Notes: generated by a model from the sequence alone, not told the origin. Shown: positions 1 through 9,555, numbered from the stretch's first letter. The stretch: 64,000 nt of DNA from Epilithonimonas lactis (GCF_900110605.1 NZ_FOFI01000005.1:1-64000), one strand, 5' to 3'. Numbers and translations: made by a program.

Positions 1-60
1 GACAGTTCTTTCAGGTATGTTCCATTTTTTGGAAAATTCTGCTACTGATATATATTTCAT
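1..60 (-). CDS. Helix-turn-helix protein, 5' end only (leaves the window)
   Basis: The first 20 codons of a minus-strand gene run off the left edge. The ATG is at 60 and the reading begins MKYISVAEFSKKWNIPERTV. This matches the opening of small MerR/excisionase-like winged HTH proteins, or HTH domains attached to Fic proteins, where this stretch is the first helix and turn. It is divergent from the Argonaute gene that starts at 371. The rest is not visible, so the family call is tentative. Confidence 0.5.
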   Translation of the reverse strand, partial: MKYISVAEFSKKWNIPERTV

Positions 61-370
61 AAGATTCTAGATAGCCTTCATCGGCAAAAATTACACAATT
101 TTCACGATGCAAATATAAGTTTTTTTGCCGTTATTGGCATAATAAATAATAAATAGCACAACCCCTAATTAAAAAATCCAGATATATTTACGGGAAACCT
201 TACACACAATTTAATTTTTGTTCTTAGTCTAGAACACTAAAAGAATTATTTCTACTATATGATATTTAAATTTTCTGTCATTAAAAATATTAAAACCTGT
301 AAAAATTTTATACTATATTTATCAACATAAAAATGCAGAGGCCACGCTAAAAAATAGGATTATACAACCC
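61..370. other. Divergent intergenic region
   Basis: This AT-rich stretch of about 310 bases separates the HTH gene (minus) from the SIR2-Argonaute gene (plus). It must contain both promoters, but I see no convincing -33/-7 pair, no long inverted repeat and no small ORF. Confidence 0.4.
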
Positions 371-3300
371 ATGATAATTGAAGAAAATTTACATTTAGAT
401 TATGACGCATTCTTGCGATCAATTAAAAGAAATATTGATGTCCCCCACTCCTTTCTTCTTGGCGCTGGAGCTTCAATAAGCTCAGGCATACAATCTGCGT
501 ACGACTGCATTTGGGAGTGGAAGCGTGATATTTATATTTCAAAAAATATAAATGCAGCTGAATACTACAAAAATCACAAGAATGAAAATGTACGGATAAG
601 TATACAAAAATGGATCGATAACCATGGAGGCTTTCCGAAGATTGATGCTTCGGAAGAGTATTCTTACTATGCAGAAAAGGCCTATCCTATTGCTGAAGAT
701 CGAAGAAAGTATTTTTTTAGCCTCATTGAAAACAAACAACCATATATTGGTTATAAACTATTATGTTTCTTAGCAGGACAAGGCATCGTGAAGTCAGTGT
801 GGACGACGAATTTTGACGGTCTTATGGTAAAAGCCGCACACCAAAATAATCTAACACCGATCGAAATCACGCTTGATAATGCTGAACGCATATTTAGAAA
901 CCAAAGTACAAAGGAATTAATGTGTATCGCATTACATGGTGACTATAAATACTCAACATTAAAAAACACTGATAATGAACTTGACTCACAGCACGAAATT
1001 TTCCAAGAACAACTTGCAAACTACCATTCGGATAAAAATCTTATTGTCGCTGGATATAGTGGCCGTGATGTCTCACTAATGAATGCTTTGAAGTCTGCAT
1101 TCTCCAAAAGAGGCACTGGCAGATTATACTGGTGCGGGCATGGTGACAATATGAATATTGAAGTACAAGAACTTATCGAACATGTGAGAAAATCTGGCAG
1201 AGAAGCATTTTACATTTCTACAGATGGATTCGACAAAACCTTAATTCACCTTACTAAGACAATTTTTGAAGACAATAAGGAAATCTCTGACAAAATTCAA
1301 AAAGTCCTTGAAATATCTGACGATCAGGAAACGGTAAATACAGATTTCAAACTAAATTTCACCAAAACCGATAAATACATAAAAAGCAATCTTCACCCTG
1401 TTGTGTTTCCCCGGGAAGTATTTCAATTTGAAATAGATTATAAAAACGAAAGACCGTGGGCTTTCTTAAGAAAAATTACAGAAAACACAAGTATTTCAGC
1501 AGTTCCATTTAAAGGTAAAGTTTTTGCACTGGGTACATTAAGTGAGATTAATTCTGTATTTAGAGCTTACCTTAAAACTGATATTAAAAGGGAACAGATT
1601 TCACGTCAAGATGTAGAGAACGTCACTGTTTTTAAAAACCTGATGCTAAATGCCATCTTAAAATTCTTCTGCTCTACTACGCAGGTAAACTCAAATTACA
1701 GAGATAAAATTTGGATGAAGACTCACATCAGCCAACAAGGTGACATAACTGTTCATAAAGCGATTTACATCTCGCTCTATTTTGACAAGAACTCTGGCTT
1801 CGGTTATTTAGCTATTGCACCGACAGTTTATTTAAACTCCACCAAAGAAATTTCAAAATCTCTAAAACAGCAGATCAGTAAGAACATTCTAGAAAAGCTT
1901 TACAATCATAAATATGACGAGGAACTGCAACTGTGGAACGGACTATTATTTAACAATAGAAAACTGATTTTTGAATATCCGCCAAATTCAGGAACAGGTT
2001 TTGAATTTCAGATCAGCTCAAATACAGCGTATGGAGAAATCGACGTCATCGACAACAAATATCGTTCATATGCTCCACAGAATTATAATGGAAAGCAGAC
2101 TCAATTTCGAGGAGTACAATTCTTGGAACCGCAGTTGATCTTTAAAAATACCTCTAGCGACAATGATTTCAAGGACTATCATCCAATGCGGGGACTTATT
2201 AATAATCGTCCGTATGATGTGAACCTTAATGGAATTATTCATTCAAATGAAATTAACCTTTCAGTTGTATGCGGAGGTAAATACTCAGAAAGATTTTTCA
2301 GCTTCCTTTCAGCCATTAATTCACGACATTCCACACAAAACATTAATACGGACTACCTGATAGATTATCCAGGGTTTGTATCGGCGTTTAATATTCCCAT
2401 TAATATTCCGGCAACCAATGATAACACCATGTGGATGAACATTGAGTTTGTAGCGGAGAACTCAAAGCAGACTCATGAAAACGCAATCGCTTTGGCCAGA
2501 CTTATAACAGACAGAATCCAAAAGATTTCTGCTATTCAAAGTTCGAGTACAGTTGTAATATTCATACCTTTAGAATGGCAGCCATTTGAAACATATATAA
2601 ATGAAACAGAGAGTTTTGATCTTCATGATTATATCAAGGCTTTTGCAGCATCAAAAGGAATATCAACCCAACTTATTAGAGAAGATACGCTTGATGACAA
2701 ACTGAAATGTCAAATATATTGGTGGCTTTCACTTTCATTTTATGTAAAATCACTAAGAACGCCTTGGATCTTAAATAATCAAGAAAGAAAAACTGCTTAT
2801 GCGGGCATAGGTTACAGTGTTTCAAAAATCAAAAACAAACACGAAATTGTAATCGGCTGCAGTCACATATATGATTCTAATGGTCAGGGATTGAAATATA
2901 GACTTTCAAAAATCGATAATTATTTTTTGGATAAACAAAATAACCCTTATCTTTCTTATAAAGACGCATTTCAGTTTGGAGTATCAATTAGGGAACTTTT
3001 TTACGAGTCTTTAGATTCACTTCCTGAAAGGGTAGTTATTCATAAGCGCACACGATTTACCGAAGATGAAATTAATGGTATAAAGGCAAGTCTTAATCAG
3101 GCTGGTATCAAAAAGATTGATCTGATAGAAATTAATTATGATACTGACGCAAAATTTCTTGCGATGAGTGTTTATCAGAATAATCTTCAAATTGATAAGT
3201 TTCCAATATCAAGAGGTACTTGCATTGTCACTAATAAAAAGACGGCATTGTTATGGACACATGGAATAGTTCCTTCTGTAAAACAGCCAAATTACAAATT

Positions 3301-3535
3301 TTATCTTGGTGGCCGAAGCATTCCTGCGCCTGTTAAAATTACTAAACACTACGGAGAATCGAATATAGATGTAATCGCTACAGAGATTCTTGGTCTAACA
3401 AAAATGAATTGGAACTCACTAGATCTCTATTCTAAGTTGCCCTCTACAATCGACTCGTCTAACCAAATTGCTAAGATTGGTAAGCTACTGTCTAGATTTG
3501 AGGGTCGAAGTTATGATTATAGATTATTTATTTAA
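371..3535 (+). CDS. SIR2-APAZ-short Argonaute single-chain fusion (predicted prokaryotic immune NADase)
   Basis: The N-terminal SIR2 domain (about residues 25-300) shows GAGAS at 31-35, TTNFDG at 145-150, LHGDYKYS at 188-195 and GYSGRD at 228-233. These are the NAD-binding and catalytic signatures of defence sirtuins. The middle (about 330-680) is APAZ-like, with the LEPQLIF and DYHPMRGLI patterns typical of Argonaute-linked regions. The C-terminal third is MID-PIWI: DLHDYIKAFA near 751, PERVVIHKRTRF near 885 and LTKMNWN near 1009. The first PIWI catalytic Asp is replaced (AGIGYSV near 811), as in nuclease-dead short pAgos. In characterised SIR2/short-pAgo systems, guide-directed recognition of invading DNA triggers NAD+ depletion. 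Here SIR2-APAZ and Ago are one polypeptide, the S1A-type arrangement. The domain calls are strong; activity is inferred. Confidence 0.87.
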   Translation: MIIEENLHLDYDAFLRSIKRNIDVPHSFLLGAGASISSGIQSAYDCIWEWKRDIYISKNINAAEYYKNHKNENVRISIQKWIDNHGGFPKIDASEEYSYYAEKAYPIAEDRRKYFFSLIENKQPYIGYKLLCFLAGQGIVKSVWTTNFDGLMVKAAHQNNLTPIEITLDNAERIFRNQSTKELMCIALHGDYKYSTLKNTDNELDSQHEIFQEQLANYHSDKNLIVAGYSGRDVSLMNALKSAFSKRGTGRLYWCGHGDNMNIEVQELIEHVRKSGREAFYISTDGFDKTLIHLTKTIFEDNKEISDKIQKVLEISDDQETVNTDFKLNFTKTDKYIKSNLHPVVFPREVFQFEIDYKNERPWAFLRKITENTSISAVPFKGKVFALGTLSEINSVFRAYLKTDIKREQISRQDVENVTVFKNLMLNAILKFFCSTTQVNSNYRDKIWMKTHISQQGDITVHKAIYISLYFDKNSGFGYLAIAPTVYLNSTKEISKSLKQQISKNILEKLYNHKYDEELQLWNGLLFNNRKLIFEYPPNSGTGFEFQISSNTAYGEIDVIDNKYRSYAPQNYNGKQTQFRGVQFLEPQLIFKNTSSDNDFKDYHPMRGLINNRPYDVNLNGIIHSNEINLSVVCGGKYSERFFSFLSAINSRHSTQNINTDYLIDYPGFVSAFNIPINIPATNDNTMWMNIEFVAENSKQTHENAIALARLITDRIQKISAIQSSSTVVIFIPLEWQPFETYINETESFDLHDYIKAFAASKGISTQLIREDTLDDKLKCQIYWWLSLSFYVKSLRTPWILNNQERKTAYAGIGYSVSKIKNKHEIVIGCSHIYDSNGQGLKYRLSKIDNYFLDKQNNPYLSYKDAFQFGVSIRELFYESLDSLPERVVIHKRTRFTEDEINGIKASLNQAGIKKIDLIEINYDTDAKFLAMSVYQNNLQIDKFPISRGTCIVTNKKTALLWTHGIVPSVKQPNYKFYLGGRSIPAPVKITKHYGESNIDVIATEILGLTKMNWNSLDLYSKLPSTIDSSNQIAKIGKLLSRFEGRSYDYRLFI

Positions 3536-3793
3536 AGATATACAGAGGCTAAGCATTTTGCCAACTTAAAAATCAGTGGACGTGCGGACTTGCATTCATA
3601 AAATAAATAGAAGTTTCGATCGATACAATTATTCTGCTAGATCAAAAAATGCGTTGTTTTATGGTTATTGTTTTGTTTAAAAAGCATTGCTGCAGATTTA
3701 TTATAGCCGTATATTCTGTTAATTCTTCTTTAAATATTGCCAGGCAGGAAGTATAAATAATTCAAAGGAATGATATACCTATCCGAGGTTGTA

Positions 3794-5323
3794 TTAGCGA
3801 GGTAAGGCGAACCAAAATGTACTGCCTTTACCCAGAGTACTGTCTGCCCATATTCTTCCATTATGTCTGCTTACGATCTCATGGCAGATATAAAGACCGA
3901 TACCCAAACCTGAAACTTTACCGTTGCTGCCTTCAACACGGTAATATCTGGAAAAAATATTTTGCAATTTTTCTTGCGCAATGCCAATCCCATAATCTTC
4001 GACACCTAATTTTATTTCATTAGATGCTTCAATCAAATATATTTTTAAACTATTGCTATTGGGTGAATAACGTATGGCATTGGTCATAAGATTTATTACG
4101 ACCTGCTCAATTCGGTGCGAATCGCCGTTGACGATACATTTGGGACTTGCATTCTCAAAAGTTATACTATAGCCAGGATTTGCGTGGATAATCATATCGA
4201 TAGCTTCTTCAATAACCTCCTTAAGATCAAAATCCTCTTTTTCGAAACGCATCTTACCTGCTTCAATCTTAGAAACATCCAGAAGATCATCCACAAGTGA
4301 AGAAAGTTTCTTTAACTGATGTTGCAACTTATCTACAAATGTTTTATTTTTTACATCCTGTTCCAGTCTTGCGAGAATTTGCAAATAAGCGCTCATGCTG
4401 GTGAGAGGTGTTTTGAGCTCATGGCTCGCAAGCGCTATAAAATCATCTTTTTTTGCATTCAGCACTTTCAGATGCTCATACAATCTAGCAGTTTCCTGCT
4501 GTGACGCCTGCTCCGCACTAATGTCTCTAGCTATCTTAGAAGCCCCAATGATATTGCCACTTTCATTGATAACCGGGGACACCGTTAAAGAGAGCGGCAC
4601 CAATTTCCCATCTTTCGTTTTACGGATCGTTTGAAAGTGGTCGACTTTTATACCTTTGCTAACTTCTCCAATAATGTAGGTCTCTTCATCTAACCTGTCA
4701 TCAGGAATAATGAGCGAAATATGTTTACCGATGGCTTCATCTTCTGTATAACCAAACATCTTTATAGCAGCAGGATTCCAACTGGTAATAATTCCTTGTA
4801 ACGTTTTACTAATGATTGCATCATCTGAGGCGGAAACAATGGATGCAAGCATTGCCTGTTTCTCACGGGCTTTTTTGCGCTCCGAGATATCACGTGCAAT
4901 TTTTGATGCACCTATAACCTTCCCGTCTCCATCTAGAATTGGAGATATAGTCAGTGACAAGGAAATAAATTTGCCATCCTTCGCCATTCTGACAGTTTCA
5001 AAATGTTCGACTTTTTCTCCCGCTTTTATCTGGCTGATAATAAAAGCTTCTTCATCTAATCGATCATCAGGAATAATTAGGGAAATATGTTTACCAATTG
5101 CTTCATCTTCTGTATAACCAAACATCTTTATGGCAGCAGGATTCCAACTGCTAATAATTCCATCAAGTGTTTTACTAATAATTGCATCATCCGTAGATGC
5201 GACAATTGCAGCCAGAATCGCCTGCTTTTGTTCCATAGGACTAAAATCAGACAATCGTAATTTCGGTAATTGAGCGTCTCCCTCCATAGCCGCAAATTTA
5301 GATATTTGTATATTATCATACAA
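3794..5323 (-). CDS. Orphan sensor histidine kinase with two PAS domains
   Basis: Two PAS/PAC modules lie at about residues 30-150 and 155-275. They are followed by a HisKA dimerisation domain with phospho-acceptor His301 in ASHELKTP, and a HATPase_c domain with N box (NLMTNAIRYSP), DYGIGI and GLGIGLY. There are no membrane segments, so it should be a cytosolic sensor. The two PAS modules are nearly identical over SWNPAAIKMFGYTEDEAIGK, which points to recent internal duplication. No response regulator gene is adjacent. The 509 residues form a complete kinase; the signal and partner are unknown. Confidence 0.88.
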   Translation of the reverse strand: MYDNIQISKFAAMEGDAQLPKLRLSDFSPMEQKQAILAAIVASTDDAIISKTLDGIISSWNPAAIKMFGYTEDEAIGKHISLIIPDDRLDEEAFIISQIKAGEKVEHFETVRMAKDGKFISLSLTISPILDGDGKVIGASKIARDISERKKAREKQAMLASIVSASDDAIISKTLQGIITSWNPAAIKMFGYTEDEAIGKHISLIIPDDRLDEETYIIGEVSKGIKVDHFQTIRKTKDGKLVPLSLTVSPVINESGNIIGASKIARDISAEQASQQETARLYEHLKVLNAKKDDFIALASHELKTPLTSMSAYLQILARLEQDVKNKTFVDKLQHQLKKLSSLVDDLLDVSKIEAGKMRFEKEDFDLKEVIEEAIDMIIHANPGYSITFENASPKCIVNGDSHRIEQVVINLMTNAIRYSPNSNSLKIYLIEASNEIKLGVEDYGIGIAQEKLQNIFSRYYRVEGSNGKVSGLGIGLYICHEIVSRHNGRIWADSTLGKGSTFWFALPR

Positions 5324-5628
5324 CTTGGCACTGTTTGAAATGCGTTATCGCGAGTATTTGCCACGTTAAATTGCCGGCAAGTTCTCAATCCTCAAACTGT
5401 TTTGAGCTGCCTCTATTTCATAGAAATTCTCTCATACTCATCTTAATTTTTCATCACACGAATACAGTAGGAATACAACATCGCCAATACAGAATTACGA
5501 GACAGTGTCTAGTATTTTCCGAAAGTTCCAGTTATTTCTTAAGAAATTCTCTTTTTGGAGATCAAATAAACTTCCTAATATATTATAATAATCGACAAAA
5601 AAACCTTCCTAGCCTTTCTACGATTTGC

Positions 5629-5805
5629 TTATTTAGATTTTAAAGCCTCTCTTTCGAATAACACATATCTTGTTTCGGAATCAATGATTTTTTCATTAAT
5701 ATCCATCATTTCATATCCTTGCCTTTTTAGCTTAGAATGAGAACTTTGGGGCAAACATTGAAATCCCAAACGAGCATGAAGAACTTTTGGAAACCCGGAG
5801 GCGAA
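5629..5805 (-). pseudogene. Possible GNAT acetyltransferase C-terminal remnant
   Basis: An open frame of 58 codons without an initiator reads GFPKVLHARLGFQCLP, then KRQGYEMMDINEK, and ends REALKSK. The ARLGF pattern resembles the last conserved strand-helix of GNAT N-acetyltransferases. A stop lies directly upstream in frame and no N-terminal half is present, so this would be a decayed fragment. Assignment rests on one short motif and is weak. Confidence 0.3.
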
Positions 5806-6133
5806 TTACTTTCGCTAAAAAATTCCTAGAAAATGAGAAATCATGATAATAGATGCATAATTACAATTAACATTATTTCGTTTATAACAGCCTATAAGTC
5901 ATTTGGGAAAGAAAATAACTTTTAAGTACTTGAATTTTTTACAAGCAACCGGTAAAAAGGCAGCTAAGGTATATCGGTCATCCAATTCTTAATCCAGCAA
6001 AAAGACTACGGCATAAACGGTTTCCTCCCTAAAGGTACCCTCCAATTATTCCGTTTCCTTTTGGCTTCCCTCTTTGTCCGCTAAGATTATCTGCTTTCTT
6101 TTTTCCGGTTTTTCTTTTGAAAAATATTCAGCG

Positions 6134-6151
6134 AAGCCTGAAAGGCTTTTT
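6134..6151 (+). terminator. Small hairpin with T tract upstream of ssb
   Basis: AAGCCT and AGGCTT form a six-pair stem around a GAA loop, followed by T residues. It lies about 40 bases before the ssb start, so it is either the end of a transcript from the left or an attenuator-like leader. The short stem keeps confidence low. Confidence 0.35.
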
Positions 6152-6188
6152 GGGGACGGGTCGGAGAAAAGATTGAAAACAGATCAAA

Positions 6189-6626
6189 ATGTACAATCTT
6201 AAAAAACCTAGGGTTATGAACATTATCGGAAGACTGACAAGGGATGCGGAAGTGCGCAACTTGTCCAATGAAAAACAGGTAGTTAATTTTTCAATTGCTA
6301 CGAATGACAATTATCGCAACAAACAGGGCGAACGGATCGAACAGACCACCTATTTTGAGTGCGCCTATTGGATCTCTCCAAAAGTGGCCGATCTTTTAAC
6401 AAAAGGCACTTTGGTAGAGTTAAGCGGAAGAGCCTACACCTCTGCATGGTTGGGAAAAGACGGAGAACCTCACGCAGGTCTGAATTTCCACACCTCACAG
6501 ATCAAAGTTCACAGTAGTGGTAAAAGAACCGAAAACATCTCTACTAAGGCGAACAAAACAGATAGGAAGGAAATTTCCAATTCTAAATCCAACGACACTG
6601 ACAAGGATGATGACCTACCATTTTAA
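6189..6626 (+). CDS. ssb: Single-stranded DNA-binding protein
   Basis: This is an OB-fold SSB. The core reads MNIIGRLTRDAEV at residue 10, then VNFSIATNDNYRNKQGE, TTYFECAYW and LVELSGRAYTSAWLGKDGE. The C-terminal tail is acidic and ends DDDLPF, the protein-interaction tip of SSBs. It would coat single-stranded DNA during conjugative transfer and replication of the element. Translation may start at 6189 or at the internal ATG at 6216, which gives the usual SSB N terminus. It opens a plus-strand group with the DUF932 and RadC-like genes, common at this edge of Bacteroidetes ICEs. Confidence 0.9.
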   Translation: MYNLKKPRVMNIIGRLTRDAEVRNLSNEKQVVNFSIATNDNYRNKQGERIEQTTYFECAYWISPKVADLLTKGTLVELSGRAYTSAWLGKDGEPHAGLNFHTSQIKVHSSGKRTENISTKANKTDRKEISNSKSNDTDKDDDLPF

Positions 6627-6668
6627 AACAATCAACCAAAATTCTCTAACAATCAAAATATCAAAATC

Positions 6669-7742
6669 ATGGCACATAATTTAAATTTCAACAACAGAAC
6701 AGGAAAATATTCATTTTTCAGTGTAAGGGAAAAAGCATGGCACAACTTGGGGCAGGTCGTAGAAGAATACCCAACAAGTGAAGAAGCCATCAAATTTGCA
6801 GGACTTGACTACGAGGTAGAAAAGTCTCCCCTATTTACAAAAGGTGCAGGCATTATAGAAAATAGCAACGGAATAGAAATGATCGATTCAGAATTGGAAG
6901 TTTCTAACTATTTTGCTAATATCCGCACCGATAACAACACCGTTTTAGGCGTGGTCGGTAGAGACTACCATATCGTACAAAACCGTGAAGCCTTTTCATT
7001 TTTTGATGCTATTGTAGGCGGTGGAAAAGGAATCTTGTACGAGACCGCAGGAGCTTTAGGAAATGGTGAACGCATTTTTATCACCGCCAAATTACCCGAT
7101 TACATAAGAGTTGGTAACGGTGACGATATTACAGAGAAATATATATTCCTTACCACCTCGCACGATGGGAGCGGAAGCATCACCGCCGCATTTACCCCTG
7201 TCCGCATTGTCTGTCAAAATACCTTGAATGCTTCTCTAAAAAATATAAGCAATGTGGTACGAATCAGACATACAGCAGGAGCAAAACAACGCTTGGAAGA
7301 TGCCCACAAAGTCATGGGATTAGCGAATAAATTGAGTAATGAATTAGAAAGTACCTTTAACCATTGGGCAAAAATTACGGTCGGTGATGATGAAATGAAA
7401 AAGTTGATCCAATTGGCACTGTGTCCTAATAAAGTAATGCTGAACCATTTACAAAAAGGAAATTTTGATGATCTGTCAACCATATTTAAAAATACCGTTG
7501 AAGATGCATTTGCCTATGCGATGATCAGCGAAAGCCAACAAATGGAGACAACGAAAGGAACTTTGTTTGGTGCTTACAATGCTGTTACAGGTTACTTTCA
7601 GAATGTCAGAAATTACAAGGATAACGAAGCCAAACTTCAATCCATAGTCTTAGGAGGAACCGCACAGTTGAAGTCTCAAAAGGCTTTTGATCTTTGCGAC
7701 AAGTTTGCCCGATCTGGCGCAGAAACTTTAATTATGAATTAA
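6669..7742 (+). CDS. DUF932 domain-containing protein
   Basis: The 357-residue protein begins MAHNLNFNNRTGKYSFFSVR, followed by KAWHNLGQVV, and continues with the DUF932 pattern, including GVVGRDYHIVQNREAFSFFD and TPVRIVCQNTLNASL. DUF932 proteins are frequent on plasmids and ICEs, where they sit beside ssb and radC-like genes; their biochemical role is not established. It starts 42 bases after ssb and is probably co-transcribed with it. The length is complete for the family. Confidence 0.88.
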   Translation: MAHNLNFNNRTGKYSFFSVREKAWHNLGQVVEEYPTSEEAIKFAGLDYEVEKSPLFTKGAGIIENSNGIEMIDSELEVSNYFANIRTDNNTVLGVVGRDYHIVQNREAFSFFDAIVGGGKGILYETAGALGNGERIFITAKLPDYIRVGNGDDITEKYIFLTTSHDGSGSITAAFTPVRIVCQNTLNASLKNISNVVRIRHTAGAKQRLEDAHKVMGLANKLSNELESTFNHWAKITVGDDEMKKLIQLALCPNKVMLNHLQKGNFDDLSTIFKNTVEDAFAYAMISESQQMETTKGTLFGAYNAVTGYFQNVRNYKDNEAKLQSIVLGGTAQLKSQKAFDLCDKFARSGAETLIMN

Positions 7743-7803
7743 CTATCAGTTTTAAAATTTAAGTACGGGAAATTCAAGTCTCTGCCGTACAAGAGCAACA
7801 CCT

Positions 7804-8247
7804 ATGAAATTCAATATTGTCAACGAGATAAAATTAAGTTATTCCAGAAAAGGAAATTCTGAGAAATTGGTCGGTAGTTCAAGAGATGCCGTTGAGGTAT
7901 TCCGCGAGTACTTTGACCGTGATGAAATGGATTACAGAGAATCTTTTTTTGCGCTGTATCTCAATCAGGCTCACAAGGTTTTGGGAATTAGAAAAATTTC
8001 TGAATCAGGAATTTCTTCCACTGTTGTCGATGTCCGTATTATTATGCAGGCGGCACTGCTTTGCAACGCTTCAGCTGTGATACTGGCACATAATCACCCC
8101 TCCGGAAATTTAAAACCTTCTGCCGAGGATCTGAAAATTACGCAGAGCATTAAGAGCGCATCAGAATTTTTAAACCTTAAATTACTCGATCATTTCATTC
8201 TGACATCAACCGATCATTTATCATTTGCCGACGAAGGTCATTTATAA
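7804..8247 (+). CDS. RadC-like JAB domain protein
   Basis: The 147 residues carry a JAB/MPN metalloprotease-like domain with the metal-binding pattern HNHPSGNLKPSAEDLK near residues 98-113 and an upstream conserved Glu region. It lacks the N-terminal helix-hairpin-helix domain of chromosomal RadC, as ICE-borne relatives usually do. A repair role is traditional but unproved. It follows DUF932 by 61 bases and is the last gene of this plus-strand group, with a hairpin terminator 19 bases downstream. Confidence 0.88.
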   Translation: MKFNIVNEIKLSYSRKGNSEKLVGSSRDAVEVFREYFDRDEMDYRESFFALYLNQAHKVLGIRKISESGISSTVVDVRIIMQAALLCNASAVILAHNHPSGNLKPSAEDLKITQSIKSASEFLNLKLLDHFILTSTDHLSFADEGHL

Positions 8248-8265
8248 ATGGATTCTGTAATTAAT

Positions 8266-8301
8266 AAAATACACGGCAATATTTGAATTGTCGTGTATTT
8301 T
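8266..8301 (+). terminator. Rho-independent terminator after the RadC-like gene
   Basis: The arms AAAATACACGGCAAT and ATTGTCGTGTATTTT pair along 15 positions with one G-U wobble, around a six-base loop. The right arm ends in TTTT. It lies directly after the RadC-like stop codon. Confidence 0.7.
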
Positions 8302-8307
8302 CAAACA

Positions 8308-8490
8308 CGGCGAAAAGACAATTCCTTCCGCTGGTCGGAAACGTCTTTTCGCATTAATAATGATACAACCCTTTTGATACGCCTTCTTTGTCCTTCTTTA
8401 TCAAAACAGTTGCGGAAAGTTTTTTATGTCTTTCTTGAAAGACGGAGAAAAGATTATTTCTTTCTGCGGGCGAAAACATCTTTTTCAACC
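8308..8490. repeat. Two related hairpin-forming repeats
   Basis: Copy A (about 8308-8352) has outer arms CGAAAAGAC (8311-8319) and GTCTTTTCG (8343-8351) with inner arms TTCCG and CGGAA. Copy B (about 8444-8488) aligns with A over roughly 45 bases but its arms have drifted. This gap between the RadC-like gene and the methylase otherwise shows nothing. Confidence 0.45.
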
Positions 8491-8565
8491 AATCGAAGCA
8501 ACACATTTGAATTTCCAAAACAAAGATCTTCACTATTCAAAAAAGTTGCTGATTAGAATATCCAT

Positions 8566-9555
8566 TTAATATTTCATTAAATGATGTAAAGATTCCTCAG
8601 TATAGGACTTTCTATCATCTGTATGACTTTTAAACCTTGGGTATTTTATAGATGAGCATTGATAGTACCCCAAACCCGTCATCATCTCTTTTATTCGGGA
8701 TGATGAAATGAAACCCTCATTATTGTAGCTAAGAAATATATGCTTAAAATCAGCAGTATTGAGTATTTCCAGAAGCGCTTTATCCGCTTCTTTTTTCAGG
8801 CAGAATCTAGATGTTTCATAAGATCTTATTCCGGTCTTGCCTTTGGGTTTAAATTTGGTATCATAAATTGAAATGGTATTGAGCAAATGATAGTATGATC
8901 CGTATTCTCTAGCATTGTAAGGCGGATCCAAATATAATATGTCTCCTTTGATATTTTTAATCAGCATATTGCTATCATCTTTGTGGACTTTATATTCTAT
9001 TAATCTCACAGCCCTTTTAATGGGATTTAGTTCAATAGTAAACGTCGCTGTTTTTTTCAACTTTTTTAAGTAAGCGCAATAAACAGATGCAGTGTTAGCA
9101 ATCTTATCTGCGGCGACAAGAAGTGTCGCTATCAACAAAATATACAAGTCCTCATTTATTTCAGAACATTGAAACAGTTGTTCAATGTTCAGCCTCATCG
9201 CATCAATTTTCTTTCCATTGTTTGCGGAGAAATATAATCTCCCTGCCGTTCCTGATTCCGAGTATTCCTGAAATATAAATCCTTCCACCCCTTCTAATTG
9301 ATTGAGTTCGTCAAGTACCAACTGGTATTGCCGCCCGCCTACTTCACTGTAAAATGCGGAATTGAGAACATAGCTGTAATATTCACGGTCATTGTACCCA
9401 ATACTCTTAACTTTATTATAAAAACAATTCCCCACTGCTCCTGTTCCTGCGAACAGATCGAAGAAACTGCAATCAGACAGTTTCTGATCTACAGAGTTTG
9501 ATATGACATTGTAGATAAAACTTGACAGTCTTATTTTAGATCCCAGATAATTCAT
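8566..9555 (-). CDS. D12-class adenine-N6 DNA methyltransferase
   Basis: The protein starts MNYLGSKIRL. It carries the SAM-binding motif FFDLFAGTGAVG near residue 31 and the catalytic motif DPPYNAREYGSYYHLL near residue 212, in the motif order of the Dam/D12 family (PF02086). It would methylate adenine in a short DNA site. No partner endonuclease is adjacent, so it is probably a solitary modification enzyme that protects the element or marks it during transfer. At 329 residues it looks full length. It is separated from traQ by a terminator, so it is its own transcription unit. Confidence 0.87.
   Translation of the reverse strand: MNYLGSKIRLSSFIYNVISNSVDQKLSDCSFFDLFAGTGAVGNCFYNKVKSIGYNDREYYSYVLNSAFYSEVGGRQYQLVLDELNQLEGVEGFIFQEYSESGTAGRLYFSANNGKKIDAMRLNIEQLFQCSEINEDLYILLIATLLVAADKIANTASVYCAYLKKLKKTATFTIELNPIKRAVRLIEYKVHKDDSNMLIKNIKGDILYLDPPYNAREYGSYYHLLNTISIYDTKFKPKGKTGIRSYETSRFCLKKEADKALLEILNTADFKHIFLSYNNEGFISSSRIKEMMTGLGYYQCSSIKYPRFKSHTDDRKSYTEESLHHLMKY

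Larger units (their letters stand above)
5324..6188. other. Long intergenic region with a GNAT-like remnant and an ssb leader
   Basis: These 865 bases lack an intact gene. They hold the upstream region of the histidine kinase, an open minus-strand remnant (5629-5805, listed separately) and a small GC-rich hairpin followed by T residues just before ssb. Nothing else stands out. Confidence 0.5.

Noticed and set aside
8293-8556. An 87-codon plus-strand frame after the RadC-like gene
   Set aside because: It covers the hairpin repeats, its composition is rich in Arg, Phe and Ser, and it begins inside the terminator. It is most likely a by-product of the repeats.
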